From: Diphasiastrum complanatum
Taxonomy: Eukaryota > Streptophyta > Lycopodiopsida > Lycopodiales > Lycopodiaceae
Assembly (NCBI GenBank): GCA_029204225.1
Contig: CM055095.1
Span: forward strand, 41,225,719-41,289,718
Length of the DNA stretch: 64,000 nt
Direction: 5' to 3'
Shown here: positions 34,601-44,219 of the stretch, in pieces
Layout: every line of letters begins with the position of its first letter
Position numbering within the stretch: the stretch's first letter is position 1
Notes under the pieces: generated by a model
What the model was told of the DNA's origin: nothing
The model's database searches: none
The model's input: only the letters and a program-made list of their open reading frames with translations
Position numbers and translations under genes: made by a program

Positions 34601-36076
34601 CCTTGAAAAGTGCTATGTTGCCAAGCTATGGACACAATCATAAGGCAGCATCAAGAGTACTTGAAATTAGCAGTAAATGCCAATGAAGTACTGATTTCCA
34701 GCAAGGAAGCACAGAACAATTGACATTGGACTGCAGCATTGTTCTAGAAGGTAGCCCTGCTACTGAGATCTCCTCATGATGGAGAGCACTCAAAGACTCC
34801 ACAAAGCAAACTGACAAATCAATTCTCAACAGGGTATTTGTAGGGTCCTACAACCTGTCATACCTACTAGATAGAAATATGGTTGTTGAACTGAATTGGG
34901 AGAGCTTTCTTTGATATTGTAAATTATATGGGTAAGAAGGGGTCCAAATATAAATGCTCGAGCTGAAAGTTTCCTTTCTAAATTCTTCTTATTAAGTAGC
35001 TTGAGTTAGTTGCCCAGAATGAGAACATCTTGACGTCAGGATTTGTCACTAATGCAAGGTGTCGAATTATCTTAAAACATATGATCACAACAATTTCTGT
35101 GTTTAGTGTGTCTTGACCTGCAGCATATGTGCCTTCGTCATTATATGTCTAAAGAGCAAGGCTGGAGATAAAAGGGTCTATGAATATATGAAAACGTATT
35201 GTAACAAAATCTTTTTAGTGAATGTGGCTACGAATAATAGACAAAAAAATTATCATGGGAAATCATCATTGAGAACAGCCACTACATTCCTACCATGATT
35301 GAAAACAGTAAAAAATTCAAGTATAGCTTTCAGAAAGCTGAACATATTTTCTGTTGAGTGTTTCAAAAGAGAATATGATGAAAATATTGTTACTTTATCA
35401 ACATGTGTAAGATTGCAACTTCATATTGTTATCGAACAGGCAGAGCAGACCATTTTATTAGCAAAAAAAATTTCTATCTAACAGAATGAGCTTTTACTTA
35501 TTCGTGGGGCTACCATTAAGCTAAGTTATATTCGTGAAGAAGGGTAAGCTTTCTACCCATGGCAATATTGAAAGTTTCCTCATGCAGGCCACTCCAACCT
35601 TAGCTGCTGCTTATTTGATCTCAAAAGCAGTAAAAGTCCCGGTGATGTGCGCTTCTGGACTTAGTGTTGTCACAGCTTCAATGGCTATAGCTGCTGGAGC
35701 ATCTGGTGTGGTATGATGATTTAATCTTTATGTTTGGCTCCATTTCAGTCTTGGTGCTCAATACATCTGAAAAGGGACAAATTACATCTGTGTTTGTGAG
35801 TCCAATGAGAAGCTTCCTAGCTTACTTTCTCCAGTAGCAACGGAAGTCATTTTCAAATGGTCTTTGTATCTTTGTTTTGGTGTTTTAGATTATCATAAAC
35901 ATTACTGCTTCTAATCATTGGTGATTGGTGATTGGTTGGGGGTCGTGCAGGGAGTGGGTTCTGCAGTAAATAAGTTGAATGATCAGATTGCAATGGTCGC
36001 AGCAGTTCGAAGTATTGCTGATGCTTTAGGCCTGCTTTCACGTTCCTCAAGAAGTCTGTCTCCTATAGCTCTTTAG
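21307..36076 (+). CDS. ycf23: Ycf23/DUF561 family protein, chloroplast-targeted, nine exons
   Basis: Exons: 21307-21636, 26961-27026, 27457-27531, 28385-28447, 28849-28908, 32611-32700, 33692-33799, 35588-35710, 35951-36076 (stop TAG). Every junction is GT..AG and every intron is phase 0; the product is 346 aa. ATG 21307 is the first ATG of the exon-1 frame. Residues 1 to about 75 are Ser/Ala/Arg-rich with few acids, as in a chloroplast transit peptide. The rest, about 270 aa, matches the length of plastid-encoded and cyanobacterial Ycf23. TIM-barrel-like blocks follow: FNANNVADIVLAA, ATHVDIACDPELV, CVSSVEPESF, GADIIQTEGGSGS and CASGLSVVTASMAIAAGASG, then GVGSAVNKLND at the end. The last two look like a phosphate-binding half-barrel end. 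The enzymatic activity of the family is unknown. Introns 1 (5.3 kb) and 5 (3.7 kb) are full of transposon debris, but the exons carry no damage, so the gene is probably active. Confidence 0.93.
23129..23200. mobile_element. Isolated hAT-like terminus
   Basis: It begins CATAGTTGCA, identical to the left end of the complete element at 25741. It is followed by palindromic half-sites (GGAACACGTTC, GGGATTTTGTCCC) and then a T-rich stretch. No matching right end with the same 8-bp flank (gtacggac) was found, so this is one end only. Confidence 0.45.
23466..23555. repeat. Decamer minisatellite, block 1
   Basis: Imperfect 10-bp units of the type ACCATACTGA. They are followed by GCTGAAACCATACTAAACC and then ACTGAAGAGATAAGACACATG, which leads into the C/TC tract. 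The same order occurs at 25498-25600 and, interrupted, at 25710-26700. Confidence 0.8.
23564..23641. repeat. C30 run followed by (TC)n
   Basis: Thirty consecutive C (23564-23593) pass directly into about 48 bp of TC. Such a homopolymer is prone to sequencing and assembly error, so its exact length is doubtful. Confidence 0.9.
23990..24925 (-). pseudogene. hAT-superfamily transposase remnant with introns
   Basis: On the - strand, in order: FVVLECLAAVRDHL (about 24895-24850); LVDREGCTLGLIYEFMDD (about 24765-24710) in another frame; a donor-acceptor pair giving an intron at 24668-24563; LDIWQQRWDYFHRPIHAVAH (24555-24495), which fits the RWxxxHRPLHAAA motif of plant hAT transposases; a second possible intron; and HTKKRNRLSIKQCRRLVYV (about 24120-24064), the hallmark C-terminal dimerisation block. 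Frames change at several points and stops occur, so it is dead. It lies antisense inside ycf23 intron 1. The N-terminal BED/DNA-binding part is missing. Confidence 0.75.
25050..25190. repeat. Palindrome cluster of the GATTCGCG type
   Basis: It contains a perfect 14-bp palindrome at 25140-25153 (CGATTCGCGAATCG) and several half-sites (GATTCGCAAATCGC, TCGATTCGAATC). TGCAAATATG at 25087-25096 is one base from the TGCAACTATG right end of the element at 25741. It is probably the worn end of an hAT-like element, perhaps of the one that carried the transposase relic. Confidence 0.55.
25498..25600. repeat. Decamer minisatellite, block 2
   Basis: Units such as ACCATACTGA and ATCATACTGA in tandem, then the shared tail GAAGAGATACGACACATGTTC, then a TC tract. 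Confidence 0.8.
25611..25680. repeat. (TC)n tract, 70 bp
   Basis: An uninterrupted TC run directly after decamer block 2, as in block 1. Confidence 0.95.
25741..26585. mobile_element. 845-bp hAT-like non-autonomous element
   Basis: The ends are CATAGTTGCA and TGCAACTATG, a perfect 10-bp terminal inverted repeat. Both sides are flanked by AACCATAC (25733-25740 and 26586-26593), an 8-bp duplication as expected for hAT. Removing the element and one copy restores an in-phase decamer array. Subterminal clusters carry CGCG-centred palindromes (GAATCGCGATTC at 25762-25773; a 19-nt stem structure of the GGGTCGCGA type near 26526-26544), then T/A runs. The interior holds a C-rich island at 26020-26150. 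No transposase is encoded. Confidence 0.8.
26020..26150. other. C/G-run island within the 845-bp element
   Basis: A dense array of C5-C6 and G5-G6 runs in an AT-rich setting. It includes a perfect 9-bp stem hairpin, TTGGGGGGC, loop GTT, GCCCCCCAA (26050-26070). It could form quadruplex, i-motif or stable hairpin structures. Both frames stay open but the products are low-complexity Pro/Gly, so it is not called a gene. Confidence 0.75.
26586..26700. repeat. Decamer minisatellite, block 3 (right part)
   Basis: A continuation of the array at about 25710-25740 after the inserted element: about nine units of ACCATACTGA type, then GCTGAAACCA and GAAGATATACGACACA, the family tail. No TC tract follows here. 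Confidence 0.8.
31040..31365. repeat. Inverted repeats built on GCGTGCTATC
   Basis: An arm at about 31160-31212 (AAATGAATATTATTTTTTAG, CCTCCAAAGATAGCACGCCGG) is mirrored at about 31310-31365. Further copies of the motif lie near 31052 and 31262. The four copies together suggest a foldback element. Confidence 0.6.
31581..32180. mobile_element. hAT-like non-autonomous element, GGAACG type
   Basis: The right end reads GGGCAACTATG (to 32180). The proposed left end CTTAGAAACCC matches its complement at 7 of 11 positions. A perfect 22-bp palindrome spans 31619-31640 (core TCCGGA) and GGAACGCGTTCC lies at 32148-32159. T-rich and A-rich runs follow inward at both ends, as in the 845-bp element. Flanks GTGTCAAC and CCGTCAAC differ at two bases, so the target duplication is doubtful and the left end may be wrong. 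Confidence 0.5.
31800..32040. repeat. Tandem duplication, about 122-bp unit
   Basis: CAGATTCATGAGTAATCCAT starts each unit (near 31801 and 31925) and CACTGGGGYGAT ends each. The units are about 85 percent alike, with a small gap in the second. It lies inside the hAT-like element. Confidence 0.8.
33112..33470. repeat. Tandem duplication, 180-bp unit, ycf23 intron 6
   Basis: GCCAGAAATTGATTCATCA begins each copy (33112 and 33292) and CCAGGAGTCTCCA ends each. The period is 180 bp and the copies are roughly 88 percent alike. Confidence 0.85.
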
Positions 36077-37684
36077 GAGTATAAGTGGGTCCCTCACCAT
36101 TAAAATCAATGGCCATCAGGCTCCCCTAGGCTGATTGTAACCGACATTCTCTTCGTTTCAGCATGTTCTGCTTTTTCACTGGAAAGCAAAAGCTAGACAC
36201 AAGCTTATACTTCCAAGCACAGAATGTTTTTATTTTCAATGAGTCAGACAAAGTCCTTTAGTCTGAAAGTGATACAGCAGAACTAGTTTAATCGATAAAT
36301 GCTGCAGACAGATTCAAGGGAAGTCTATAAACTCTGTCAAAGTACGAGGCCGAAGTCAATGTTGTAAATTTAAGTGGTGCAACCCCTTTTTCCTTACCAG
36401 TTGACTGGGAATATGCACCACCACATGCCCCTTCCCCCCCACCGACCTTTTTATGTCTCAAGAAGTCCATATATAATGTCTTGTAATGTGTATTGATGAG
36501 GCATATGTGCAAAGATAGCCTCTTTTACAAAGTGAGTACATAGATATAACCTTGTTTACAAAGTGGGCACAGAAAAAGCTTTCCTCTTACCAAAGTAAGC
36601 TCTTTTTAGGGTTCTCTATGCACAAATATTTGGGTCTTAAAAGTTTAGGCCTCAAATTTGTCTACGAATTCATGGGATTTGAGAGGAAAAAAATATCTAT
36701 CTGGAAGAAAGAAAGTGCTGATGTTCATTGTAAGATATATCAATTAGTCCAAGCATGAGCCTTTCTGACCATATTGGACCATGATATCTTGAAAAAGCTG
36801 TAGGTTTGACACCATTGCCAGTCGATTTTCTGGGCTCTCTAGGCACATGGACTTTCCATATATCATCATTGAGACTGATATGCGTAATTTAAAGGAGAGT
36901 TGATACATTTTTACTAAAATCAATGTCCCTTAAGCTATTTTGGAAGCCTAGGGTTAGGTTTAAAGTGTGGCACTAACATTATTTATGGAAACTTTCATTA
37001 CCTGTTTCACCTATAACAGTTCCCAGCTTTCCTATGTTTTATTCTGGAATCTGTTGGTTCAAGATTGTTGGTGATTATCATGAACGATCACAAATCATAA
37101 CTAGAGAATAGTGCTGAAATATGCTCTAATTGATAGATTTTGATGTTATCCTTCTCAAAGTGTTGGTCCATTCTTTGTGTCACACTTGGTGCTGATTGTA
37201 TGAATTACCACATCTTAAAGATAACATCAGCGAAATATGCAATACTCTATGATGGAGTTTGATATTTTCCTTCTCCAAGTGCAACAAAGATAGTTCCATC
37301 CTTTGAGTCTGAGATGGAGAGTCCAACTTTTCTCTTGTTGCCATAAGTCGTTGTACCTATGGTTTGATAAGATTTGAGTCTCTTTTCCGAAGGTTTAGTA
37401 CTACAAGGGAACTGGTCAAGCAGTTGAACCCCTCGACTCTACACGGTTTGATGAGAGTGCTTCAGTCTCCCATCACTCCCTTGGCACAAGATCTACCACA
37501 AGGCAGGAGTGGTGATGGAGCACCTCAAGTCCCTTTTGGTTGACTAAAGTTCGAGTCGTACCTTATCCTCTTGGCAGCCAAGAGCTCACAGAAGAGTTCT
37601 TCGAAGTATTGGGTAAAAGTTGTCTAAAAAGCTTTTTAATACAAGCAGGAAAGGAAACTAAAGTCCAAATTTTTAACTTCCATT
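36077..37684. other. ycf23 3' flank, no further gene seen
   Basis: It holds the presumed 3' UTR. No canonical AATAAA is obvious near the stop. A partial repeat of about 120 bp occurs around 37040-37300 (GAAATATGC..AT..GATAGATTTTGAT / GATGGAGTTTGAT). Confidence 0.4.
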
Positions 37685-37898
37685 CATAGTACCCCGGCGG
37701 TACCATTGGTACCGCCGGTATGGTACCGCCCTGGGATCCGCGGTACCAAGGCGGTACCATAATATAAAAATAAATAAATAAATAAATTTCCCGTGTTATT
37801 TTCGCAAAAAAAAAAAAAAAAAATTTTGGTACCGCCGACCGATATGGTACCGCGGTACCATATATGGTGCCGCGGTATCGGGATCCGCGGGACCTGTG
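37685..37898. mobile_element. 214-bp hAT-like MITE, GGTACC type
   Basis: Flanked on both sides by CTTCCATT (37677-37684 and 37899-37906), an exact 8-bp target duplication. The ends CATAGTACCCCGG and CCGCGGGACCTGTG are imperfect inverted repeats. There are eight GGTACC hexamers within 175 bp, including a perfect 22-bp palindrome at 37842-37863 centred on CCGCGG. An AT-rich middle has an A-run at 37806-37823. It is non-coding. Confidence 0.8.
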
Positions 37899-38399
37899 CT
37901 TCCATTGTTTCAAGTAAGTCATGTTACTTGCCTTGATTATTAAGAAAACAGCATGTTGAATCACAAGCTTTTCTTCTGGAAAATGAAGAAAGGGACGTTA
38001 ATTTACTGACAATTGTAGCCCTTGTCTCTGAAATTAGATGCAATGATTCACTACTTTGCACCTGATCAATCACTATAGCTAGAACCCCATGATGGTTCTC
38101 CATCGGTTGATGAAGTTTTGTGCCATGGTAACTGAAGAAGACTTGTAGTGACGTGTGATTTTTAGTGAGGCTTTAACTTGAAACCTCCTACTTTTATGTG
38201 AAGGTGATTGTTCTATGCAACTATTCGTCCTCGTAAATTTTAGTACAGTACCACTTTTTAAAACTAGTGGCATCAGTGTTCTTGTAATATAGAAAATCTT
38301 ACTACCTATTGATCTAAATCAAGCAAGTTCCAACACATGTGCGAGCCCAGACTCCTACAAATATAGCCAAGAAAAAAAATTGATGGATTTCAGCAATGC

Positions 38400-39055
38400 T
38401 TTGTATTTTTCACATTGATGGCATTTGCGGCCCCCCAAATATTTTTTAATCCAAATTAAATGTCGTTGGGCGACGTTCAACTAAAACCCTAAAGACTTAA
38501 TGGTGAGGTTTTTTCGACATTTGAGCAAACGTCACAAAAATGTCGTTCTATTTTCTTTGCATACCCAAATAATCGTCGTTGGGCGACTTTTAAGTAACAC
38601 TCGGCAACACTGTATATTTTCTCAAAAAAAAGACTTGAGAGGGTTAGTGACATTTAAGCGACATTAGTATATGTCGCCCAACAACATTCATTTGATTTTG
38701 AATTTTGCGCTCAAAAATGATTCAGATATATAACAACAATTAATTGTCACCGTAGTCGTAACCCAGCAATGGTCAATGGTAATTTTGAATGCACGTCGAG
38801 TGGCAACGTTTTTTTCCCAAAAATCACCATTGCATTGAAGCTTAGCGACGGCGGACAATCGTCACTAAAAGACAGTTAGAGATGTCGCAAAAATGATGCT
38901 AACTTTGTTAGTTTCATCGTTGCTATGTCGCATAACGATGGTCCATTAGCGACGCTTATAAAAGACGATAGTGATGTTTATAGGGACATTTGTTAAGGCC
39001 ATATTTGTTGCTAAAAATGCCTTAAACATCGTTGTGTGTCCTTGATATGGTAGTG
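38400..39055. mobile_element. CACTA-type (En/Spm) terminal fragment
   Basis: The right end at 39055 reads GATATGGTAGTG, the complement of a CACTACCATATC start. It is preceded by many short GCGAC/GTCGC motifs in both orientations, including GTCGTTGGGCGAC at 38462-38474 and 38576-38588 and its inverse near 38670. Dense subterminal motifs and the CACTA end fit this superfamily. No left end or transposase was found, and the 3-bp target duplication cannot be checked. Confidence 0.55.
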
Positions 39056-39799
39056 TTTCTATGAAGTCTATCTCCATCATTGGATGGTTGTCACAAATAT
39101 GTGAAACAATCTCCAAAAGAATCATTTCTCAGAGAAGGTTACGACGAAAGCTACAACCCTATTTTTATCTTGACTAACAACAATGGCGTCTATAAAGTCA
39201 ACCAAATTTTTGGCCTTGGTTTTGAAACTCACCACACAAACACATCCATACGCAATGAGAAAATTTGTTCAACATTTCAATTCTCCCACATAACTCTTGA
39301 GTGGCTTTCCATACATATTGCATCTGCATTCTATGCATCTTTGACAACCAAAACGTTTAATATCCACAACTCATATTCATCTAATATTTTGTTGGGATCA
39401 CCCACCATGATTCCGTAAGGGAATGAGATTGATCAAAGCATAAAGGAGAATATTGTACCTACAATACACAATGAAATAGATGGAATGGAATGAATGTTTG
39501 ATCCCAGTCAAAATCTACATCCCAATCACCTCCTGTTTTCTAGCTGGCTCGTGGCCAATCATGACATCTGACAATAGCTATGCGCTGACAAAAATTTTCA
39601 CTTCTCAAGCTTTTCTTAGCCTTTCTCTAAGATTTTTCTTACAGATGTTCATCCCCTTGAGGTCGCCTTGCCATTGACTTTTCAATAGAACTAACAATAT
39701 GTGATTTGGTGCCTCGGAATAGTCTAGAATAGAGTGACCCTCATTTATTTATTAATCTTAGTCTGTTTTCGCTTTGTGCCAATTGTGTCTCTTCTTTTT
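39056..39799. other. No recognised gene
   Basis: An open + frame of 112 codons (39080-39418) has no motif I recognise and no start context to favour it. It may be transposon-derived. Confidence 0.3.
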
Positions 39800-41082
39800 T
39801 TTGTTTGAGAGGACCGACAACATCGAAGAGACACTCAGCCAACCAGACTCTGATCTCTGGAGAAAAGCTATGGACAGAGAATATTCCTCTCTGATCAAAA
39901 ACCAGACGTGGCCACTAGTCGAAGCTCCTATTGGCTGTAATATCATTGATTGGAAATTGATCTTTAAGAAGAAGTACAATGCCAATGGAGCAATTGATTG
40001 AAGGAAGGCAAGACTGGTAGCATGAGGATTCACTCAGATCCCCAACGTCAACTACAGTGAGACTTTCAGTCCAGTAGTCAAGCATTCATCGATCCGAGCC
40101 CTCCTGTCATATGTTGTAGCTGCCGACCTCGAGGTGCATCAACTTGATGTGCAAACAGCTCATCTGAATGGAGTTATACAAGAAGACATCTACATGATCC
40201 AGCCCAAAAGATACATTCTGGAAGGTATGAAGAATCATGTCTGTAAACTCCATAAAGTACTCTACGGCTTGAAACAGTCTGCCAGAGCTTGGTTTCAGAG
40301 GATCAACACATTCCTTATCAAACAAGGTTTCCAACCAAGCATTGCTGATTGCAACGTCTATCCCAAGTCGGTGCAACAATCCTTCATTATCATCACTTTA
40401 TACGTGGATGATACGTTGCTTTTCAGCAACAATACCAATTTGGTCAAGGATTTTAAGCGAATGTTATTTTTTGAGTTCGACATGACTGATCTGGACGAAG
40501 CTCACTTCTGTTTGGGCATACAGATCCACAAAGATAGAGCAAGACGACTGATCTATATCACTCAACAAAGGTATCTTCACAATGTTCTTGATAGATACAA
40601 TCTAATGAATTGTAAGTTAGCTCACTCACCGATGGATCCAAGCATGCGTTTGTCAAAGGACCAATGTCCCTAGACCAAGTAGGAAGAGGAGCAGATGAGA
40701 GAGCATCCTTATCGATCGATACTTGGATCTCTCAAGTACGCAATGGTCTGTACAAGACCTGACATCTCTTTTGCAGTAAGCTCACTCAGCCGATATATGG
40801 CTAATCCCCATTGGAAGGCTCTCATAAGAGTCATGAGGTGTATTCGAGCTACCATGGACCAGTGCATTTGCTATGGAGAAGTCAGCAATGACAATCTTCA
40901 TCAGCTCAGTGGATATTTTGATGCAAGATGGGGAGGAGATGTAGACAATCGTAAGTCCACATATGGATTTGCATTCTTCTTCAACAACGGTCCTATCTCA
41001 TGGAACAGTTGTAAGCAAACCTCTATCGCTCTTTTGTGCATTGCTTGGTCTGAAAATAAGGCATTCACGGATCCAGATTAAG
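39800..41082 (+). pseudogene. Copia reverse transcriptase and RNase H (copia-5)
   Basis: From about 39810 the frame reads the RT N-terminal block (WRKAMDREYSSLIKNQTW), KARLVA (preceded by a TGA), FSPVVKHSSIRALLS, QLDVQTAHLNG, VCKLHKVLYGLKQSARAW and the catalytic LYVDDTLLF (about 40405-40431). It continues with the CLGIQI block, the CTRPDISFAVSSLSRYM block and RNase H GYFDARWGGDVDNRKST. Two stops lie near 40672-40680. RNase H ends early: after SIAL the STEAEY box is missing and LLCIAWSENKAF follows, so part of RNase H is deleted. Gag, protease and integrase are absent. It is the only nearly full RT domain in the window. Confidence 0.9.
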
Positions 41083-41089
41083 GCGGGGG
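41080..41089 (+). promoter_or_regulatory. Polypurine tract of copia-5
   Basis: AAGGCGGGGG immediately precedes the TGTTGG start of the LTR, the expected place and composition for a PPT. Confidence 0.75.
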
Positions 41090-42318
41090 TGTTGGATTTA
41101 TCTCTTTTACTCTCCTAAATCCTATGTTAATCTGCCTCCATTCATGCTGCTATATTTTACTCATGTTGTCGCACAGTTTGCATATTTACATGTAAAATAA
41201 GACAGACGAATAAAACACGACTGTCTGCATAAATACAAGTAAATTTTCACAAGCGAAAAAGGCGAAAAACGCGACACTGTGTTTTTACACATGATTTGTA
41301 ACAGGCCAAAAAGATGACACTGACCTACAAATGCCAAAGGTGCCCTTATAGAAACGCGAAGGTACCCTATAAATTATTTTTTAAGGCATTTGTTAGAGTG
41401 TCGCAATTTTTGCATTTTCATCAACGTTCATTTCAGCGAAGGCTGACGTCGCGGCCTTCTCACGCTCATCCCATGCACTGTGCAAACAGATTTGACAATG
41501 ACATCAGCCACCCACGATCTCCCACAGACAACACATCCACTTTGTACTTTCTTCATCTGCACACTTGTTAAATTATGTATATATATTGAATACCATCTGC
41601 ATATTCATTAGTGAGAAACAAGCATCAAGTGTATGAAGCAATACATAGCATCAGAAGCGTATCAAAGATAGACGAAGTAGATGCTTTTGTGCATCGATTT
41701 TTTCTTCCAGATGTATTGTCAGTAATAGGTTTATCACCTTTTACAAATTGTGTGATTAGTTGTGTGAAGCACACGGTTTCGTCCGCTATTGTCTTGTGCT
41801 CACCTGCATTATTGACCTGTATATTTCGCTATACTTAATCTGATTACAGCTATGTTTGTTCTGCGTTCATTTGTGTCAATTTTGCAATGCTTTTCTACAT
41901 TATGTCTGACTTTCTTATTGCTTAATCTGGTAGTCTACTCTTAGCGAATTATTATTAGTCTAGCTATTCACGACTAATATTTTGTCTTGCGTTTCATGAC
42001 TAATTCGCGACTGATTATCAGTCTAGCTCAGCCTATCCCTTTGTGAATAATTCGCAACTATAATTTGTCTAGCTGTTCTCGACATATTATCATTCTGATG
42101 TTTTGATACTTAATGTTTGGCTACGTAATCAGCTCAAATGTGATTTCTATCACTAATGTTCTGCTCGTGTCTGATAGGCATAATCATGCTTAAGGAAAGA
42201 GTGAGACAGCTTATTCCGTTGTGCACGAACACTTTCCATTCGAGTTCATTTCTTTTTCAAGTTTCGAGTTTGCTTCTTTTCGAGCTGTTTTTGTTTCTCG
42301 CACCCCTTTGTCCCAACA
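41090..42318 (+). repeat. Complete 3' LTR of copia-5, 1229 bp
   Basis: It starts TGTTGG and ends CCAACA, a perfect 6-bp inverted pair, right after the PPT. It contains a GCGAAAAAGGCGAAAAACGCG phrase, then a hairpin TGTGTTTTTACACA near 41279-41292, in the style of the copia-4 LTR units. The 5' LTR is not in the window, because the element is 5'-truncated. Confidence 0.8.
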
Positions 42319-42349
42319 CTTCTTTCGCTTGAGGCACCAATTTTGGAAA

Positions 42350-43490
42350 TTATTCCAATGTAATATCTATTTTGCTAGATAGAATATTCACAATCAGTTC
42401 TGTTTGTGATGCTTCAGGTTCTTCTATCATCTTGAAGGGTTCTTCGTGATGGTGCAACTGAGTGTTAACATCCGTTCGTGGATTATGTGAATCCGATGGC
42501 GGCACATGTAAAGAATGAATCTTTGCTACAGCTTTGGCGGCTTCCAATACCTCCTCTTCTTGTAAGTCTTTGATCCATTGCCTCATGTTGTGGTATTTCT
42601 TCTTCTCAGAGTGACTGATGGCCTTTGCTTAGTTGTAATCATATTCAAAGACGCAATTACTGGCGGTGGTTTTGGTCTTGCTGGACAGTTCTTTTAACAA
42701 TGTCCATAACCGCATTTCTGCCAAAATGGAGTAAAGTTCCCTTTATTCGGACATTTGGCAATTCTGTGGTTTTCTCCACATCCAAAGCATCCAAGTGGTG
42801 CTCTAGCCCACTATCTAGACTGTTGTTGTTGTGCAACAACATAGATATCGTATTGCTCGGAAGAACCAATATCTCATTTAGTATTGTAATTCCACTAGTC
42901 ATTACCAATCGAAGGTTCTAGTTCCATCATATTCATAGAAGGAACATGTTGTACTGGAGGAGCTGGCAAAGCTAATCGTTCTGAAAATCCAAAGCCATGG
43001 GCCTTTCTATCATGTCCCTTTTTATTATCTCTAAATTGGAATTTAGCATATCCTTGTTGAATAGCCCGAGGATTAAATGAACAAAAAGTGTCTCATGTCC
43101 AGAAGAATTGCATATATGACAATAAGTATCCGTCATATGCCATTTCATCGTTGGACAATCATTTATGGGGTGATTTCCAGCACACCAAGCATTTTCTCTA
43201 CTAGGGAATGTTTTAGCCATCTTATCACTTGCTTTATCAATCTTGGAATTCTGCTCTTCCAATGCTTTCAACTTTGCATCGAATTGTGACTGTATCTTTT
43301 ATAGCTGCATCTGCTGCTTTTGACCAAGTTTCTCGAACTCATTCATCATCAACTCGATTGTTGCATTGATGTTCGTAGATGCAATAGTTGTGGATGTTGT
43401 AGTCGTTTGGATGGCTGTATATGGTAGCATGCCAACATTTGGTTCATCATTTGAATCTTCATCCTCTTTACGTATTGCATCATCCATTGC
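42350..43490 (-). pseudogene. Retrotransposon gag with several zinc knuckles
   Basis: The - strand frames read an acidic N-terminal part (43487-43299), a coiled-coil-like KALEEQNSKIDKASDKM segment, then cysteine clusters: WCAGNHPINDCP, YCHICNSSGH, CFGCGENHRIAKCPNKG (about 42835-42785) and CGYGHC.KNCP. The third is a normal CCHC knuckle; the others are altered. Four frame changes or stops occur. The multi-knuckle nucleocapsid pattern suggests a gypsy-type gag, but no pol is attached, so the family is uncertain. Confidence 0.6.
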
Positions 43491-44219
43491 ATGTTGTAAT
43501 GATGTATAATGGTGCTTGACCTTTATCTGACAGATCAGAACTCAAAAATAGTGCTGGCGAAGGTTGAATCAGAGAGGGTTCTTTCACTATTATTTCAAAA
43601 AAAAAAATCACTTATCTGGCTGTTTCTGACAAATTTGGATAAACTAACCTTCGTCTGATTGACAGTAGGTGTATCTGATATTGATGATGAGTAGAACTGG
43701 CGAAGGTTCTTTTTGACTTTTTTGCAAATTGGCGAGGATCAAAATAAACTTTTTGGATAATCCTGATGGATCTAACTCAAAAATGATGGATTGCTATATC
43801 TGAAAACCTCAGACAAATCGGTGAAGGTTCAGACGAAGGATCAAGAGTGATACTGTTAGGAGACAAATGGATCTTAGGAATGGTAATCTGTTTGGCTTTC
43901 CCTGCTCAACAATCAAAACAAATTTCAAGCAAAAAAATCCACACAAATCAAGCAAATCTCTCCCAAATTAACCCAAAAATGCAATTTTAACACTATTATG
44001 CCAAAACATATTAAGATGAATGCAAGCTAATATCCAAGCATGGATCATAAACATGCTAAAAATGAAAAATTGGCTCCCCCGACAACGATGCCAAAATTGT
44101 AGTGGGTATTTTCTATCCACCTTCAAACCTATATCCAAGCTCAATCAAGCATCAAGGAAAGTGGAGATTCATTCCCATGAGAGTGATAGCATAATTCATA
44201 ATCAAGATTAACACTTGGA
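43491..44219. other. No gene recognised
   Basis: Possibly the upstream part of the same gag, read on the - strand, but no motif can be named. It contains several repeats of GGCGAAGGTT/GGTGAAGGTT (43555, 43695, 43820). Confidence 0.3.

Noticed and set aside
38048..38090. CACTACTTTGC as the left end of the CACTA element
   Set aside because: It matches only the first five or six bases of the right terminus, so it is most likely chance.
39080..39418. 112-codon + frame after the CACTA end
   Set aside because: No recognisable domain, no neighbouring exons, and codon use looks random; left as unassigned.
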